A stretch of DNA of 30,553 nt from DASZPL01 sp035550315 (GCA_035550315.1 DASZPL010000014.1:1-30553); one strand, 5' to 3'; shown: positions 8,500 through 16,663, counted from the stretch's first letter. Notes: generated from the sequence alone by a model not told the origin. Program-made: numbers and translations.

Positions 8500-9480
8500 A
8501 TGAGCGTCACGTTGTGGGACACCAACGGCAGCGCCGTGGTGCAGGCCCTGATCGACGAGCGCCGGTCGGCGGGTGCCCTCGCCTCCGGCCTCGCGCTCAG
8601 CCTGGTCGTCGTGGTCGACGAAGCCAGGGTGCGCGAAGCCGAGCAGGCCGCGATGGTGGCGGCGGCGGCCCACCCGTGCCGGCTGCTGATCGTCATCCGG
8701 CACAAGGTCGACGCCGACATCCGGCTCGACGCCGAGGTCCAGGTCGGCGGCCGGCTCGGCCCGACCGAGGCCGTCATCATGCGGATGTACGGCCGGCTCG
8801 CGCTGCACGCCGAATCCGTCGTCCTGCCGTTGTTGGCCCCGGACGCGCCGGTCGTGACCTGGTGGCACGGCGCGCCGCCCGACCAGATCGCCACCGACGC
8901 GCTCGGCGTGCTCGCCAACCGGCGCATCACCGACTGTGCGCAGGCCGCCGATCCGCTGGCCGCGCTCGGGCAGCGGGCCGCCGACTTCCTGCCCGGGGAC
9001 ACCGACTTGGCCTGGACCCGATGCACTCCGTGGCGCGCGTTGTTGGCGGCCGGCCTCGACGGCGCCGACCGGCCGGCCACGGGCGCCGTCGTCGAAGCCG
9101 ACGAGGCGAACCCCAGCGCCGCTCTGATCGCCGGGTGGCTGCATGCGCGGCTCGGCGTACCGGTCCATAGCGACCATCACAACGAGACTCCCGGCATCGC
9201 CCGGGTGCAGGTCGAGTTCGGCGGCGACGCCGGCACCACCGTCAGCATCGAGCGGCCCGCGGGCAAGGCCACGGCCAAGGTTCGCGGCTACGACCCGTGG
9301 CAGCTCGCCCTCGCCCGCCGCGACATCGGCGACCTGCTGGCGGAGGAGCTGCGCCGGATGGATCCCGACGTGGCGTACGCCGAATCGCTGGCGGCGGCCA
9401 CCGGCGTCACGGTGACCGACGAGCCGGGCCAGCGGGTGCTGGTGTGGCGTGACCCGGCTCAGGCAGCGGGGTCGCGGTGA
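8500..9480 (+). CDS. opcA: Glucose-6-phosphate dehydrogenase assembly protein OpcA
   Basis: Actinobacterial and cyanobacterial protein that binds G6P dehydrogenase and promotes its active oligomer, often in response to redox state. The 326 residues carry the family blocks LVIRHKVDADIRLDAE, ESVVLPLLAPDAPVVTWW, and HGAPPDQIATDALGVLANRRITDC. No membrane segment or signal peptide is present, so it is cytoplasmic. The ATG directly abuts the zwf TAG (zero spacing), and the TGA overlaps the GTG of pgl by 4 bp, so synthesis in step with Zwf is likely. C128 or nearby Cys residues in the ITDC region could matter for redox sensing, but I cannot judge this from one sequence. Confidence 0.95.
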   Translation: MSVTLWDTNGSAVVQALIDERRSAGALASGLALSLVVVVDEARVREAEQAAMVAAAAHPCRLLIVIRHKVDADIRLDAEVQVGGRLGPTEAVIMRMYGRLALHAESVVLPLLAPDAPVVTWWHGAPPDQIATDALGVLANRRITDCAQAADPLAALGQRAADFLPGDTDLAWTRCTPWRALLAAGLDGADRPATGAVVEADEANPSAALIAGWLHARLGVPVHSDHHNETPGIARVQVEFGGDAGTTVSIERPAGKATAKVRGYDPWQLALARRDIGDLLAEELRRMDPDVAYAESLAAATGVTVTDEPGQRVLVWRDPAQAAGSR

Positions 9481-10259
9481 GCACTCCGGTCGTCGTCATC
9501 CACCGCGACGCGGCGCTGCTGGCTCAGGCCGCCGCCGCCCGGATCATCACAGCACTGGTCGACGCCCAGGCCGCGCGGGGCAGCGCGTCGATCGTGCTGA
9601 CCGGTGGGGGCATCGGTGGCGCGACGTTGCGGGAGCTGGCCGGCTCCCCGGCTCGGGACGCCATCGACTGGTCGCGGTTGGACATCTGGTGGGGTGACGA
9701 ACGCTACCTACCGGCGGGCCACCCCGATCGCAACGAGACGCAGGCCCGGGATGCGCTGCTGCACGCCGTCGACGTCGACCCCGCCCGGCTGCACCCGATG
9801 CCCGCCAGCGACGGCCCGAGTGGCGACGACCTCGACGCGGCCGCCGACAGCTACGCCGCCGAGCTCGCCAAGGCGGCGCAGCCGGAGGACCACGCCGGCG
9901 TGCCGAGCTTCGATCTGCTGTTGCTCGGCATCGGGCCGGACGGTCACATCGCGTCGCTGTTCCCGGAGGCGCCGGCGCTCTACGACGAGGAGCGCACCGT
10001 GTTGGCCGTCCGCGGCGCGCCCAAGCCGCCACCCACGCGCCTGTCGCTGTCGCTGCGCGCCATCAACGCCGCGCACGAGGTCTGGCTGCTGGCCGCCGGT
10101 GAGGAGAAGGCCGGAGCGGTGCGCCTCGCGCTCTCCGGTGCCGGCACGACCGCGGTGCCCGCCGCCGGAGCCCGCGGCCGCCACGCGACCCGCTGGCTGC
10201 TCGACCAAGCCGCCGCCAGCCGACTGCCGAACACCATCGCACGGCCGCCGACCGCCTAA
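9477..10259 (+). CDS. pgl: 6-phosphogluconolactonase (DevB/SOL type)
   Basis: Hydrolyses 6-phosphogluconolactone, the product of Zwf, to 6-phosphogluconate. The 260 residues show the glucosamine-6-phosphate-isomerase-like fold signatures: SIVLTGGGIGGATL near residue 40, WWGDERYLPAGHPDRNE, the active-site loop LLGIGPDGHIASLFP, and a C-terminal ALSG/AAGARGRHATRWLLD region. It starts with GTG overlapping the opcA stop (GTGA). It is the last gene of the pentose phosphate operon and ends 19 bp before the convergent secG. Confidence 0.95.
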   Translation: MSTPVVVIHRDAALLAQAAAARIITALVDAQAARGSASIVLTGGGIGGATLRELAGSPARDAIDWSRLDIWWGDERYLPAGHPDRNETQARDALLHAVDVDPARLHPMPASDGPSGDDLDAAADSYAAELAKAAQPEDHAGVPSFDLLLLGIGPDGHIASLFPEAPALYDEERTVLAVRGAPKPPPTRLSLSLRAINAAHEVWLLAAGEEKAGAVRLALSGAGTTAVPAAGARGRHATRWLLDQAAASRLPNTIARPPTA

Positions 10260-10260
10260 C

Positions 10261-10290
10261 CTGCTGCGAGCGGAGCGTCTACTTCAGCAG
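10261..10290. terminator. Weak inverted repeat between pgl and secG
   Basis: CTGCTG (10261-10266) and CAGCAG (10285-10290) could pair around an 18-base loop between two convergent genes. The stem is short and no T-run follows on either strand, so a terminator role is only a guess. Confidence 0.2.
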
Positions 10291-10506
10291 CAGCGAAATG
10301 CCGATGATGCAGGCGAACCAGATGACGCCGCAGACGATGGTGAACCGGTCGAGGTTCTTCTCCACCACCGAGGAGCCGGACAGGCCGGACGAGACACCGC
10401 CGCCGAAGAGGTCCGACAGACCGCCGCCCTTGCCGCGGTGCAGCAGCACCAGCAGGACGAGCAAGACGCTGACGACGATCGCCAGAATCGAGACTGCCAG
10501 TACCAC
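10279..10506 (-). CDS. secG: Preprotein translocase subunit SecG
   Basis: Small membrane subunit of the SecYEG export channel. The 75 residues give two transmembrane helices (about 3-23 and 54-74) joined by a Gly/Ser-rich cytoplasmic loop with the family motif LLHRGKGGGLSDLFGG. The GTG start at 10506 has AGGAG about seven bases upstream. In actinobacteria secG normally follows gap-pgk-tpiA directly. Here a five-gene peptide transporter operon lies between tpiA and secG, and secG has its own candidate -10 box 36 bp upstream. Confidence 0.95.
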   Translation of the reverse strand: MVLAVSILAIVVSVLLVLLVLLHRGKGGGLSDLFGGGVSSGLSGSSVVEKNLDRFTIVCGVIWFACIIGISLLLK

Positions 10507-10542
10507 GGTGAGCTCCTCGGTGAACGAGTTCGGTCGCCCGCC

Positions 10543-10548
10543 AGTCTA
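10543..10548 (-). promoter_or_regulatory. Possible -10 box of secG
   Basis: Read on the minus strand this is TAGACT (TANNNT), the same hexamer as before ctaA. It would give secG a separate promoter within the 56-bp gap after dppB. No clear -35 box is visible. Confidence 0.3.
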
Positions 10549-10560
10549 GGTCGGCCGACC
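10549..10560. repeat. 12-bp perfect palindrome between dppB and secG
   Basis: GGTCGGCCGACC is its own reverse complement and lies directly upstream of the TAGACT hexamer, three bases after the dppB stop (minus strand). It could be an operator or a very short hairpin at the end of the transporter operon. Confidence 0.4.
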
Positions 10561-10562
10561 GG

Positions 10563-11525
10563 CTACGAGAGCCGGACCCGCGGATCCAGTACGGCGTACA
10601 TGATGTCGACGATGATGTTGACCACGACCACGACGAAGCTGGCGAACAGCACCGTCCCGATGATCACCGGCAGGTCCTGGTTGACCACGGAGTTCAGCGC
10701 GAGCTGGCCGACGCCGCCCAGCGCGAACACCGTCTCCGTGACCACTACCCCGCCGACCAGCGTGGCCAGGTCGATGCCGAACTGGGTCAGGATGGGAGTC
10801 AGCGCCGAGCGCAGCCCGTGGCGGAAGACCACCCGGCTCTCCGAGAGGCCCTTGGCGCGCGCGGTGCGGATGTAGTCCTCGCCGAGGACGTCGAGCATCG
10901 ACGCCCGGGTGAGCCGGGTATAGCTCGCTGCCAGGACCAGTGCCAGGGTGATCCACGGGAGTATCAGGTGGTGCGCCCACTCCAACGGGTTCTGGGTGAG
11001 CGGCACGTAACCGCCTGGCGGGAACCACCGCAGGCCGTGCACGGTGAGCTCGTAGAAGAACACGTCGAGCAGCACGACGCCGAGCAGGAACGTCGGCATC
11101 GAGTAGAAGAACAGCGCGAAGAACGTCATGCCCCGGTCGGCGATCGTGCGCGGCCGCACCGCGGCGACGACGCCGTTCAAGACGCCGAAGCCGAGCCAGA
11201 GGAACGACGCGCCGATCGCCAGCGACAGCGTCGGCGGCAAATCCTGCTTGAGCAGTGAGTTAACGGTCTGGCCGGTGAAATAGGAGTTGCCGAGGTCGCC
11301 GTGGATCAGCCGGTCGAGGAAATGGCCGTACTGCCAGACCGCCGAATGGTCGAACCCCAGACTGCGATAGACCGCGGCAACCGCTTGCGGCGTCGCGTTC
11401 TTGCCCGCCAACCGGGCGGCCACGACGTGCGGGTCGCCGAGGAAGAACAGCACGAACACGATCACCGAGATGATCCACATCACGAGGATCGCGAGCGCGA
11501 TTCGCCGGATCAGGAACCGGGCCAT
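10563..11525 (-). CDS. dppB: Peptide ABC transporter permease, DppB/OppB type
   Basis: Inner-membrane channel subunit of a dipeptide/oligopeptide importer, paired with the DppC-type permease. The 320 residues begin with the hallmark FLIRRIALAILVMWIISVIVFVL and hold about six membrane segments. The cytoplasmic EAA loop, which docks on the ATPase, is EDYIRTARAKGLSES with following residues through HGLRSALTPI. The C-terminal block is NIIVDIMYAVLDPRVRLS, typical of DppB. The ATG at 11525 has GGGAGGA (11532-11538, minus strand) six bases upstream and lies 15 bp after the stop of the DppC-type gene. It is the last gene of the transporter operon. Peptide is the usual substrate, but nickel or oligosaccharide members exist, so the substrate is inferred. 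Confidence 0.9.
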   Translation of the reverse strand: MARFLIRRIALAILVMWIISVIVFVLFFLGDPHVVAARLAGKNATPQAVAAVYRSLGFDHSAVWQYGHFLDRLIHGDLGNSYFTGQTVNSLLKQDLPPTLSLAIGASFLWLGFGVLNGVVAAVRPRTIADRGMTFFALFFYSMPTFLLGVVLLDVFFYELTVHGLRWFPPGGYVPLTQNPLEWAHHLILPWITLALVLAASYTRLTRASMLDVLGEDYIRTARAKGLSESRVVFRHGLRSALTPILTQFGIDLATLVGGVVVTETVFALGGVGQLALNSVVNQDLPVIIGTVLFASFVVVVVNIIVDIMYAVLDPRVRLS

Positions 11526-11540
11526 GTCAATTCCTCCCGA

Positions 11541-12500
11541 TCATGACCGGCCGAACGTGCGGTCGCCGCGCGGGTCGAACGCGTCACGGACCCCGTCACC
11601 CAGCAGGTTGAAAGCCAACGTCGTCAGCAGCAGGAAGATGCCGGGGAAGACGTAGACCCACCAGGCCCCCTGGTTGACCGAGTTCTGGGCGATCAGGTTG
11701 CCCCAGCTCGGCGTGGGCGGCTGCACGCCGACGCCCAGGAACGACAGCGTGGCCTCGGCGACGATCGCCGCCGGCACCAGCAGGCTCGCCAGCACGATGA
11801 CCTGGGCCAACACGTTCGGCAGCACGTCGACGAACATGATGCGCCGGCTGCTCGCGCCTAACGATCGCGCCGCTTCGATGTACTCCCGTTCTCGGATCGA
11901 GAGCACTTGGCCGCGGACGATCCTCGCCACGGACGCCCAGCTGAAGAACGTCAGCACGATGATCACGACGCCCAGGCTGGCGTGGAATCGCACCGCCAAC
12001 GCGACCGCGAACAGTACGAACGGCACGGCCAGGACGACGTCGATCAAGCGCGCGATGATCGTGTCGACGACGGTGCCGAGGAAGCCCGCCGCCATGCCGA
12101 GCACCGTCCCCAGCGCGGTCGCCAGCAGCGTCGCCACCACGCCGACCTCGAGCGAGATCCGGGCACCGTAGGCGGTGCGCACCATGACGTCGCGCCCGAT
12201 CGGGTCGACGCCGAACCAGAAGTGACCGTTCGGCCCGGACGGCTCGTCGTCGGCGGACAGCACGCCGGGACCGTTGAACAGCTGGTCACGACCGTGGTGC
12301 GTGATGTGGGCCAGCACCGGCGCGAAGATGGCGACCAGCGCGATGAAGACGATGAAGCCGAGCGAGATCATCGCCACCCGGTCCCGGCGGAGCCGGGCCC
12401 AGGCGAGCTGCCACGGGCCACGGGCAACCGCACTCGACGTGCCCTGCGCATCGAAGGTCTGCTCGTCGCCGGTCTCCGGCAATGTCACGTTGGCGGTCAT
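11541..12500 (-). CDS. dppC: Peptide ABC transporter permease, DppC/OppC type
   Basis: Second membrane channel subunit of the peptide importer. The 319 residues start with a cytoplasmic N-terminal segment (the OppC_N region, WQLAWARLRRDRVAMISLGF) and one helix, then a periplasm-side loop with FGVDPIGRDVMVRTAYGARISL, which is diagnostic for DppC. The EAA loop is REYIEAARSLGASSRRIM. The C-terminus LLGDGVRDAFDPR is also typical. A longer in-frame opening upstream exists, but the ATG at 12500 overlaps the preceding ATPase stop as ATGA, has GGAG just upstream, and gives a family-like N-terminus. Confidence 0.92.
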   Translation of the reverse strand: MTANVTLPETGDEQTFDAQGTSSAVARGPWQLAWARLRRDRVAMISLGFIVFIALVAIFAPVLAHITHHGRDQLFNGPGVLSADDEPSGPNGHFWFGVDPIGRDVMVRTAYGARISLEVGVVATLLATALGTVLGMAAGFLGTVVDTIIARLIDVVLAVPFVLFAVALAVRFHASLGVVIIVLTFFSWASVARIVRGQVLSIREREYIEAARSLGASSRRIMFVDVLPNVLAQVIVLASLLVPAAIVAEATLSFLGVGVQPPTPSWGNLIAQNSVNQGAWWVYVFPGIFLLLTTLAFNLLGDGVRDAFDPRGDRTFGRS

Positions 12501-13606
12501 GACGCGGCTCCGCTCTCGGCGGGTGCGGCGGCCGGCTGCTCGATCGTCGGGCGGGCCCGACTGAGGTCCTCGCCGTCGGTCACCGGGTAGTGACAGGCCG
12601 CCAGGTGTGACTCCGGGTCGGACTCGAACGCCCGCGTCAGCGGCGGCGGGTCGGTGACGCAGTTCGGCGCCGCCTTCGGGCACCGGGTGTGGAACCGGCA
12701 TCCGCTGGGCGGGTTGATCGGTGACGGCACATCGCCGGCGAGCACCAGCCGCTGCCGACCGGCGGCGACGTCAGGGTCGGCGACCGGTACGGCGGACAGC
12801 AGCGCACTGGTGTACGGGTGCCGGGGATGGGCGTAGAAGTGGTCGACCTCGGCCTGCTCGACGATCGAGCCCAGGTACATCACGGCCACCCGGTCGCTGA
12901 CGTGCTGCACGACGGACAGGTCGTGCGCGATGAAGATGTAGGTCAGGCCGAGTTCGTCCTGCAGGTCCTCGAGCAGGTTGATCACCTGCGCCTGGATCGA
13001 CACGTCCAATGCCGAGACCGGCTCGTCGCAGACCAGCAACTTCGGTCGCAGCGCCAGCGCGCGGGCGACCCCGATCCGCTGCCGCTGGCCGCCGGAGAAC
13101 TCGGCCGGGAACCGGTTGTAGTGCTCAGGGTTCAGCCCGACCAGCTCCATCAGCTCCTGCACCCGGCCGCGGCGCTCCTTGCGGGTGCCAATCCCGTGAA
13201 TTACGAACGGGTCGGCGATGATCGACCCGACGCGACGGCGCGGGTTCAGCGATCCGTACGGGTCCTGGAAGATCATCTGGATGTCGGTGCGGACCTCGCG
13301 CATCGCCCGGCCAGACAGCGACGAGATGTCCCGGCCGTCGAACTCGATGGTTCCCGACGTCAGCGGGTAGAGCCGGGCGATGCAGCGGGCCAATGTGGAC
13401 TTGCCGCACCCGGTCTCGCCGACCAGCCCCAGCGTCTCGCCGCGACGGACCTCGAGGCTGACACCATCGACGGCGCGGACGACGTCCTTCGACGCCCGCA
13501 ACCCGATGGTGGTGCGGATCGGGAAGTGTTTGACCACGTTGTCGAGCCGCAGCAGCACGTCCTTCTGCTGCGCCGGTTGTTCGGTCGTGGCCACGGGTGC
13601 CGTCAC
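12497..13606 (-). CDS. dppF: Peptide ABC transporter ATP-binding protein, DppF/OppF type
   Basis: Cytoplasmic ATPase that powers peptide import with the DppD-type partner. In the 369 residues the Walker A is GETGCGKS (63-70), the Q-loop FQDPYGSLNPRRRVG, the signature FSGGQRQRIGVARAL, Walker B LLVCDEPVSALDVS, and the H-loop FIAHDLSVV. The C-terminal oligo_HPY region has the four-Cys pattern GCRFHTRC, CPKAAPNC and HLAAC, which in this family can hold a [4Fe-4S] cluster. The start is GTG at 13606, overlapping the upstream ATPase stop as GTGA. The 69-residue in-frame extension further upstream is Arg/Ala-rich, runs through the neighbouring gene and was rejected. Confidence 0.93.
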   Translation of the reverse strand: MTAPVATTEQPAQQKDVLLRLDNVVKHFPIRTTIGLRASKDVVRAVDGVSLEVRRGETLGLVGETGCGKSTLARCIARLYPLTSGTIEFDGRDISSLSGRAMREVRTDIQMIFQDPYGSLNPRRRVGSIIADPFVIHGIGTRKERRGRVQELMELVGLNPEHYNRFPAEFSGGQRQRIGVARALALRPKLLVCDEPVSALDVSIQAQVINLLEDLQDELGLTYIFIAHDLSVVQHVSDRVAVMYLGSIVEQAEVDHFYAHPRHPYTSALLSAVPVADPDVAAGRQRLVLAGDVPSPINPPSGCRFHTRCPKAAPNCVTDPPPLTRAFESDPESHLAACHYPVTDGEDLSRARPTIEQPAAAPAESGAAS

Positions 13607-14670
13607 GTCGCCTGCTCCAAGACCTGGGCCGCGGCCTGCTGGCCGAGGTCCGTGCGGTGCTCCGCGACCGCCTGCTGCCGCAACCGCTCGGCCTCCTCGT
13701 TGACGCCGACGGCGTTGGTCGGCAGCCAGCACGCCGAGCTGTGGGACGGTCCGGTCGGGATCGGCAGCAGCGGCGGCGACTCGGTCACGCAGCGGTCCAT
13801 CACATAGTTGCACCGCGCGCGGAACGAGCAGCCGGACGGCAGGTCGATCAGGCTGGGCGGCTGACCCGGGATCGGCTTGAGGCGCGCCCGCACGCCGGTG
13901 TTAGGCAGCGACTCGAGCAGGCCCTTCGTGTAGGGGTGATGCGAGGCGTAGAACGCGGTCGAGCGGTCGGACTTCTCGACGGCGCGCCCGGCGTACATCA
14001 CCATCACGTCGTCGGCCACGTCGGCCACCACGCCGAGGTCGTGGGTGATCAGGATGATCGCGGTGCCGAACTCCTGCTGGAGCCGGGCCATGACCTCGAG
14101 CACCTGCGCCTGCACGGTGACGTCGAGCGCGGTCGTCGGCTCGTCGGCGATCAGCAGGGCGGGGTTGAGCGCCATCGACATCGCGATCATCGCGCGCTGC
14201 CGCATGCCGCCGGAGAACTGGTGGGGGAAGTCGTCGAACCGCTCCGCCGGCCGCGGGATGCCGACCAGCCCGAGCAGCTCGGTGGCGCGCGCCCTGGCAT
14301 CCGCCCGGTCGACCTGCTGGTGGGCGTGGATCATCTCGGTGATCTGCTTGCCCACCCGGTAGAACGGGTGGAGGCTCGACAGCGGGTCCTGGAAGATCAT
14401 CCCGATCTGCGCGCCGCGGATCTCACGCAGCTCTTTCGAGTTCATCCTCAGCAGGTCCGCGCCCTCGAACTTCGCGGTCCCCGTGATCCGGGCATTCGGG
14501 GTCAACCCGACGATCGTCTGGGTCGCCACGCTCTTGCCCGAACCGGACTCGCCGACGATGCCGAGAGTCTGGCCGGCCTCAACGGCGAAGGACAGGCCCC
14601 GGACCGCCTCCAGCGGTCCGTCCGGCGTCGAGAAGGTGACGGAAAGGTCGTCGACCTCGAGCAGTGCCAA
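13603..14670 (-). CDS. dppD: Peptide ABC transporter ATP-binding protein, DppD/OppD type
   Basis: Second ATPase of the peptide importer. The 355 residues contain Walker A GESGSGKS (40-47), Q-loop FQDPLSSLHPFYRVG, signature FSGGMRQRAMIAMAL-like block, Walker B LLIADEPTTALDVT and H-loop LITHDLGVV. The oligo_HPY C-terminal domain carries GCSFRARC, CNYVMDRC and SSACW, again four cysteines suited to an iron-sulfur cluster. It starts with TTG at 14670 with AGGGA about six bases upstream. A 156-bp gap with a strong hairpin separates it from the binding-protein gene. The product of the ATPase pair acts on the cytoplasmic face of the DppB/DppC channel. Confidence 0.92.
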   Translation of the reverse strand: MALLEVDDLSVTFSTPDGPLEAVRGLSFAVEAGQTLGIVGESGSGKSVATQTIVGLTPNARITGTAKFEGADLLRMNSKELREIRGAQIGMIFQDPLSSLHPFYRVGKQITEMIHAHQQVDRADARARATELLGLVGIPRPAERFDDFPHQFSGGMRQRAMIAMSMALNPALLIADEPTTALDVTVQAQVLEVMARLQQEFGTAIILITHDLGVVADVADDVMVMYAGRAVEKSDRSTAFYASHHPYTKGLLESLPNTGVRARLKPIPGQPPSLIDLPSGCSFRARCNYVMDRCVTESPPLLPIPTGPSHSSACWLPTNAVGVNEEAERLRQQAVAEHRTDLGQQAAAQVLEQAT

Positions 14671-14762
14671 GCAGATCCCTGACTTCCGTTCAGATGGTGC
14701 GATCGGACCGGCTCGGCGCCACTATGGCACGGCCTGCCCGCCGCGACAGCACAGTCCGGCAA
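14671..14762. other. Spacer between the transporter hairpin and dppD
   Basis: No coding region seen. A small stem (GTGCCA/TGGCGC, about 14728-14744 on either strand, with one G-U pair) is present but no convincing promoter was recognised for the minus strand. Confidence 0.3.
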
Positions 14763-14808
14763 ACGATGTGAGGGACGACGGCGTGATCACCGTCGTCCCT
14801 CACATCGT
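14763..14808 (-). terminator. 19-bp perfect hairpin between dppA and dppD
   Basis: The arms 14763-14781 and 14790-14808 are perfect reverse complements around an 8-base loop. The minus-strand hairpin starts 19 bases after the dppA stop and is followed by only a short T-run (TTT), so it is best read as a partial terminator or mRNA-stabilising barrier. Such elements commonly keep a binding-protein gene expressed above its permease genes. There is no matching T-run on the plus strand. Confidence 0.75.
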
Positions 14809-14826
14809 CGCTATCAGACCTGGCTG

Positions 14827-16605
14827 TTACTTGAAGTAAACGCTGGTCCAGTCACCGTTCTGGTAGTTGGTGAAGTAGATGAAGTTGGCGAGCTTGCTGC
14901 TGTTGAAGTAGTTCGCCTGCTTCGGGTTGGTGAACGGAATCCAGACCGCGTCCTTCATGACCTGGACGTCGGCTTGGTGCCAGATCGACGTTGCCTGGCT
15001 GACCGACGGTGCGGCCAAAGCCTGGTCGATCAGGTTGTCGACCTTGACGTCCTTGAAGTCGCCGAAGTTGCTCGACGACGGCGCGAACACCCGGCCGTCG
15101 AACAGCGGCTGGAAGTAGGTCCGGGCGGAGTTGCCCTCCCAGTCTGCGCCCCAGCCGGCGAACGCCAGGTCCCAGTTGCCCTTCTGCGTGACGCTCGGCT
15201 GCACCTCGAGGTACTTGCCGTAGACGTCGGCGATCGGCGCCGGCACCAGCGTCACGTGGACGCCGACCTTCTTGAAGTCGCTCTGCAGCACCTGGGCGGC
15301 GCTGGTTGCGCAGGTCGACGTGTTGGCGTAGAGCACCTTCAGCGTCAGGTTCGTCGCACCCGCGGCCTGCAACATGGACTTCGCCTTGTTGGGGTCGTAC
15401 GGGTACAGGTTGTACGCCGGTGAGCTACCGGCAATGTCGGCCGGCAGCACCTGGTGAATCGGGTTGTTCGTCAGCGGGCCACCACACACCTGCAGCATGT
15501 GCGCCGTGTCCGCGGCGTACTCCAAGGCCTGCCGCACGGGGATCTTCGACAGGGCGCCGTTGTTGTTCGGCGAGACCGTGTTGAAGACCACGTACGGGTT
15601 GTTGGAGCTGGTCGGGTCGATCCGCAGGTTGGGGTCGTGCACGCGGTTCAGCTGCGGCACCTGCGACGGCAGCGGGAAGGTGTCAAACTCCATGTCGGCG
15701 GTGCCGGCCTGGATCTGCTGCTGCACTGCCTGCTGCGTCAGCCCCGTGGTGATGTCGATGTTGTCGACGTACGACGGCCGGTTGGGGTCGGTCGAGCGCT
15801 CCCACGCCGGGTTGCGCGAGAACGTCCAGGACTTGCCCGGGACGTACTTGTCGACCTTGTACGGACCGTCGGAGATGTAGTGCTGGCCGAGCGCGGCGGA
15901 GTTCGGCGCGTACTTCATGTACTCCACCGGAACCGCCGACGCGAACGGCAGCGCCAGGATGTTGTTGAAGTCGCTCGCCGGCTGGATCAGGTGGAAGGTG
16001 AGCGTCTCGCCACTCGCCTGAATGCCGGACACCTCGGACAGATGCGCGTTGATGTAGTTCTTCAGCGCGGCCGCCGACGTACCGATCTTCAGCTCGCCGT
16101 CACAGAACTTCTTGAAGCCGACGATCGTGGACGTCAGGTAGCTGGAGGCACCGAACGCCTTGACCGGGTTGCACGTGCGCGCAAGCCCGCGAGCGAAGTC
16201 GGCGGCGGTCACCTGCCGGGCTGGTGTGGTGTCCCACTTGACGCCCTGCTTGATGGTGAACGTGTAGGTCTTGCCGTCCGACGAGATCTTCGGCAGGTCG
16301 GCCGCGTCGCCAACCGGCGTCGTGCCGAACTTTCCGGTCGATGGGTCCCGCGGATAGGTCAACAGCTGGCGGGCGATCAGGTTCGCGATCTCGTAGTCGG
16401 TGGTGAAGTACCACGCCGCCGGATCGGTTCCGTCGATGTCGCTGACGCCAACCAGCTTCAGCGTGCCCCCCATGTGCGCGCCGGCCGGTGCGCTCGAGCC
16501 TTGGCTGCTCGGACTGCCCCCGCTGCTGCCGCCACACGCCGCCGCGAGCGACAGCGCGCCAGCGCCCAGCAGGGCTACGGCGCTTCTCCTGGCACGTGTC
16601 CGCAT
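14827..16605 (-). CDS. dppA: Peptide-binding lipoprotein of an ABC transporter (SBP_bac_5 family)
   Basis: Extracytoplasmic receptor that delivers its ligand to the DppB/C/D/F transporter. The 592-residue precursor has a lipoprotein signal peptide (RTRARR, hydrophobic core, LAAAC with lipidated C24), then a Gly/Ser linker. Family 5 features are GGTLKLVG at the mature N-terminus, the TYTFTIKQGVKWDT block with TAADFARGLAR, SDGPYKVDKYVPG, and the C-terminal WDLAFAGWGADWEGN region. The -3 position of the lipobox is Ala rather than Leu, mildly unusual. The ATG at 16605 is chosen because AAGGAG (16613-16618, minus strand) is seven bases upstream and the signal peptide begins there; an in-frame ATG at 16671 adds a Cys/Arg-rich stretch and was rejected. 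First gene of the operon. Substrate not determinable from sequence. Confidence 0.93.
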   Translation of the reverse strand: MRTRARRSAVALLGAGALSLAAACGGSSGGSPSSQGSSAPAGAHMGGTLKLVGVSDIDGTDPAAWYFTTDYEIANLIARQLLTYPRDPSTGKFGTTPVGDAADLPKISSDGKTYTFTIKQGVKWDTTPARQVTAADFARGLARTCNPVKAFGASSYLTSTIVGFKKFCDGELKIGTSAAALKNYINAHLSEVSGIQASGETLTFHLIQPASDFNNILALPFASAVPVEYMKYAPNSAALGQHYISDGPYKVDKYVPGKSWTFSRNPAWERSTDPNRPSYVDNIDITTGLTQQAVQQQIQAGTADMEFDTFPLPSQVPQLNRVHDPNLRIDPTSSNNPYVVFNTVSPNNNGALSKIPVRQALEYAADTAHMLQVCGGPLTNNPIHQVLPADIAGSSPAYNLYPYDPNKAKSMLQAAGATNLTLKVLYANTSTCATSAAQVLQSDFKKVGVHVTLVPAPIADVYGKYLEVQPSVTQKGNWDLAFAGWGADWEGNSARTYFQPLFDGRVFAPSSSNFGDFKDVKVDNLIDQALAAPSVSQATSIWHQADVQVMKDAVWIPFTNPKQANYFNSSKLANFIYFTNYQNGDWTSVYFK

Positions 16606-16657
16606 GGACACTCTCCTTCCTCGCCGCCAGCAACTGTGCTGGGCGAAAACGGGGACA

Positions 16658-16663
16658 AACATA
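16658..16663 (-). promoter_or_regulatory. Possible -10 box of the dpp operon
   Basis: TATGTT on the minus strand fits TANNNT and would place the start of transcription about 45 bases before the dppA ATG. The region at the -35 spacing (TACCCA) is a poor match, which would suit an activator-dependent promoter. Confidence 0.3.

Noticed and set aside
6670..9180. Long minus-strand open frame opposite pgi, zwf and opcA
   Set aside because: Same shadow composition; the plus-strand operon is fully supported by motifs and junctions.
12501..12701. 67-residue N-terminal extension of the DppC-type permease
   Set aside because: Overlaps the ATPase gene; ATG at 12500 has a 4-bp overlap and a family-like N-terminus.
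16625..16645. Small hairpin (CCAGCA/TGCTGG) in the dppA 5' untranslated region
   Set aside because: Only six to eight pairs with a bulge, no T-run, does not reach the Shine-Dalgarno; no riboswitch pattern recognised.
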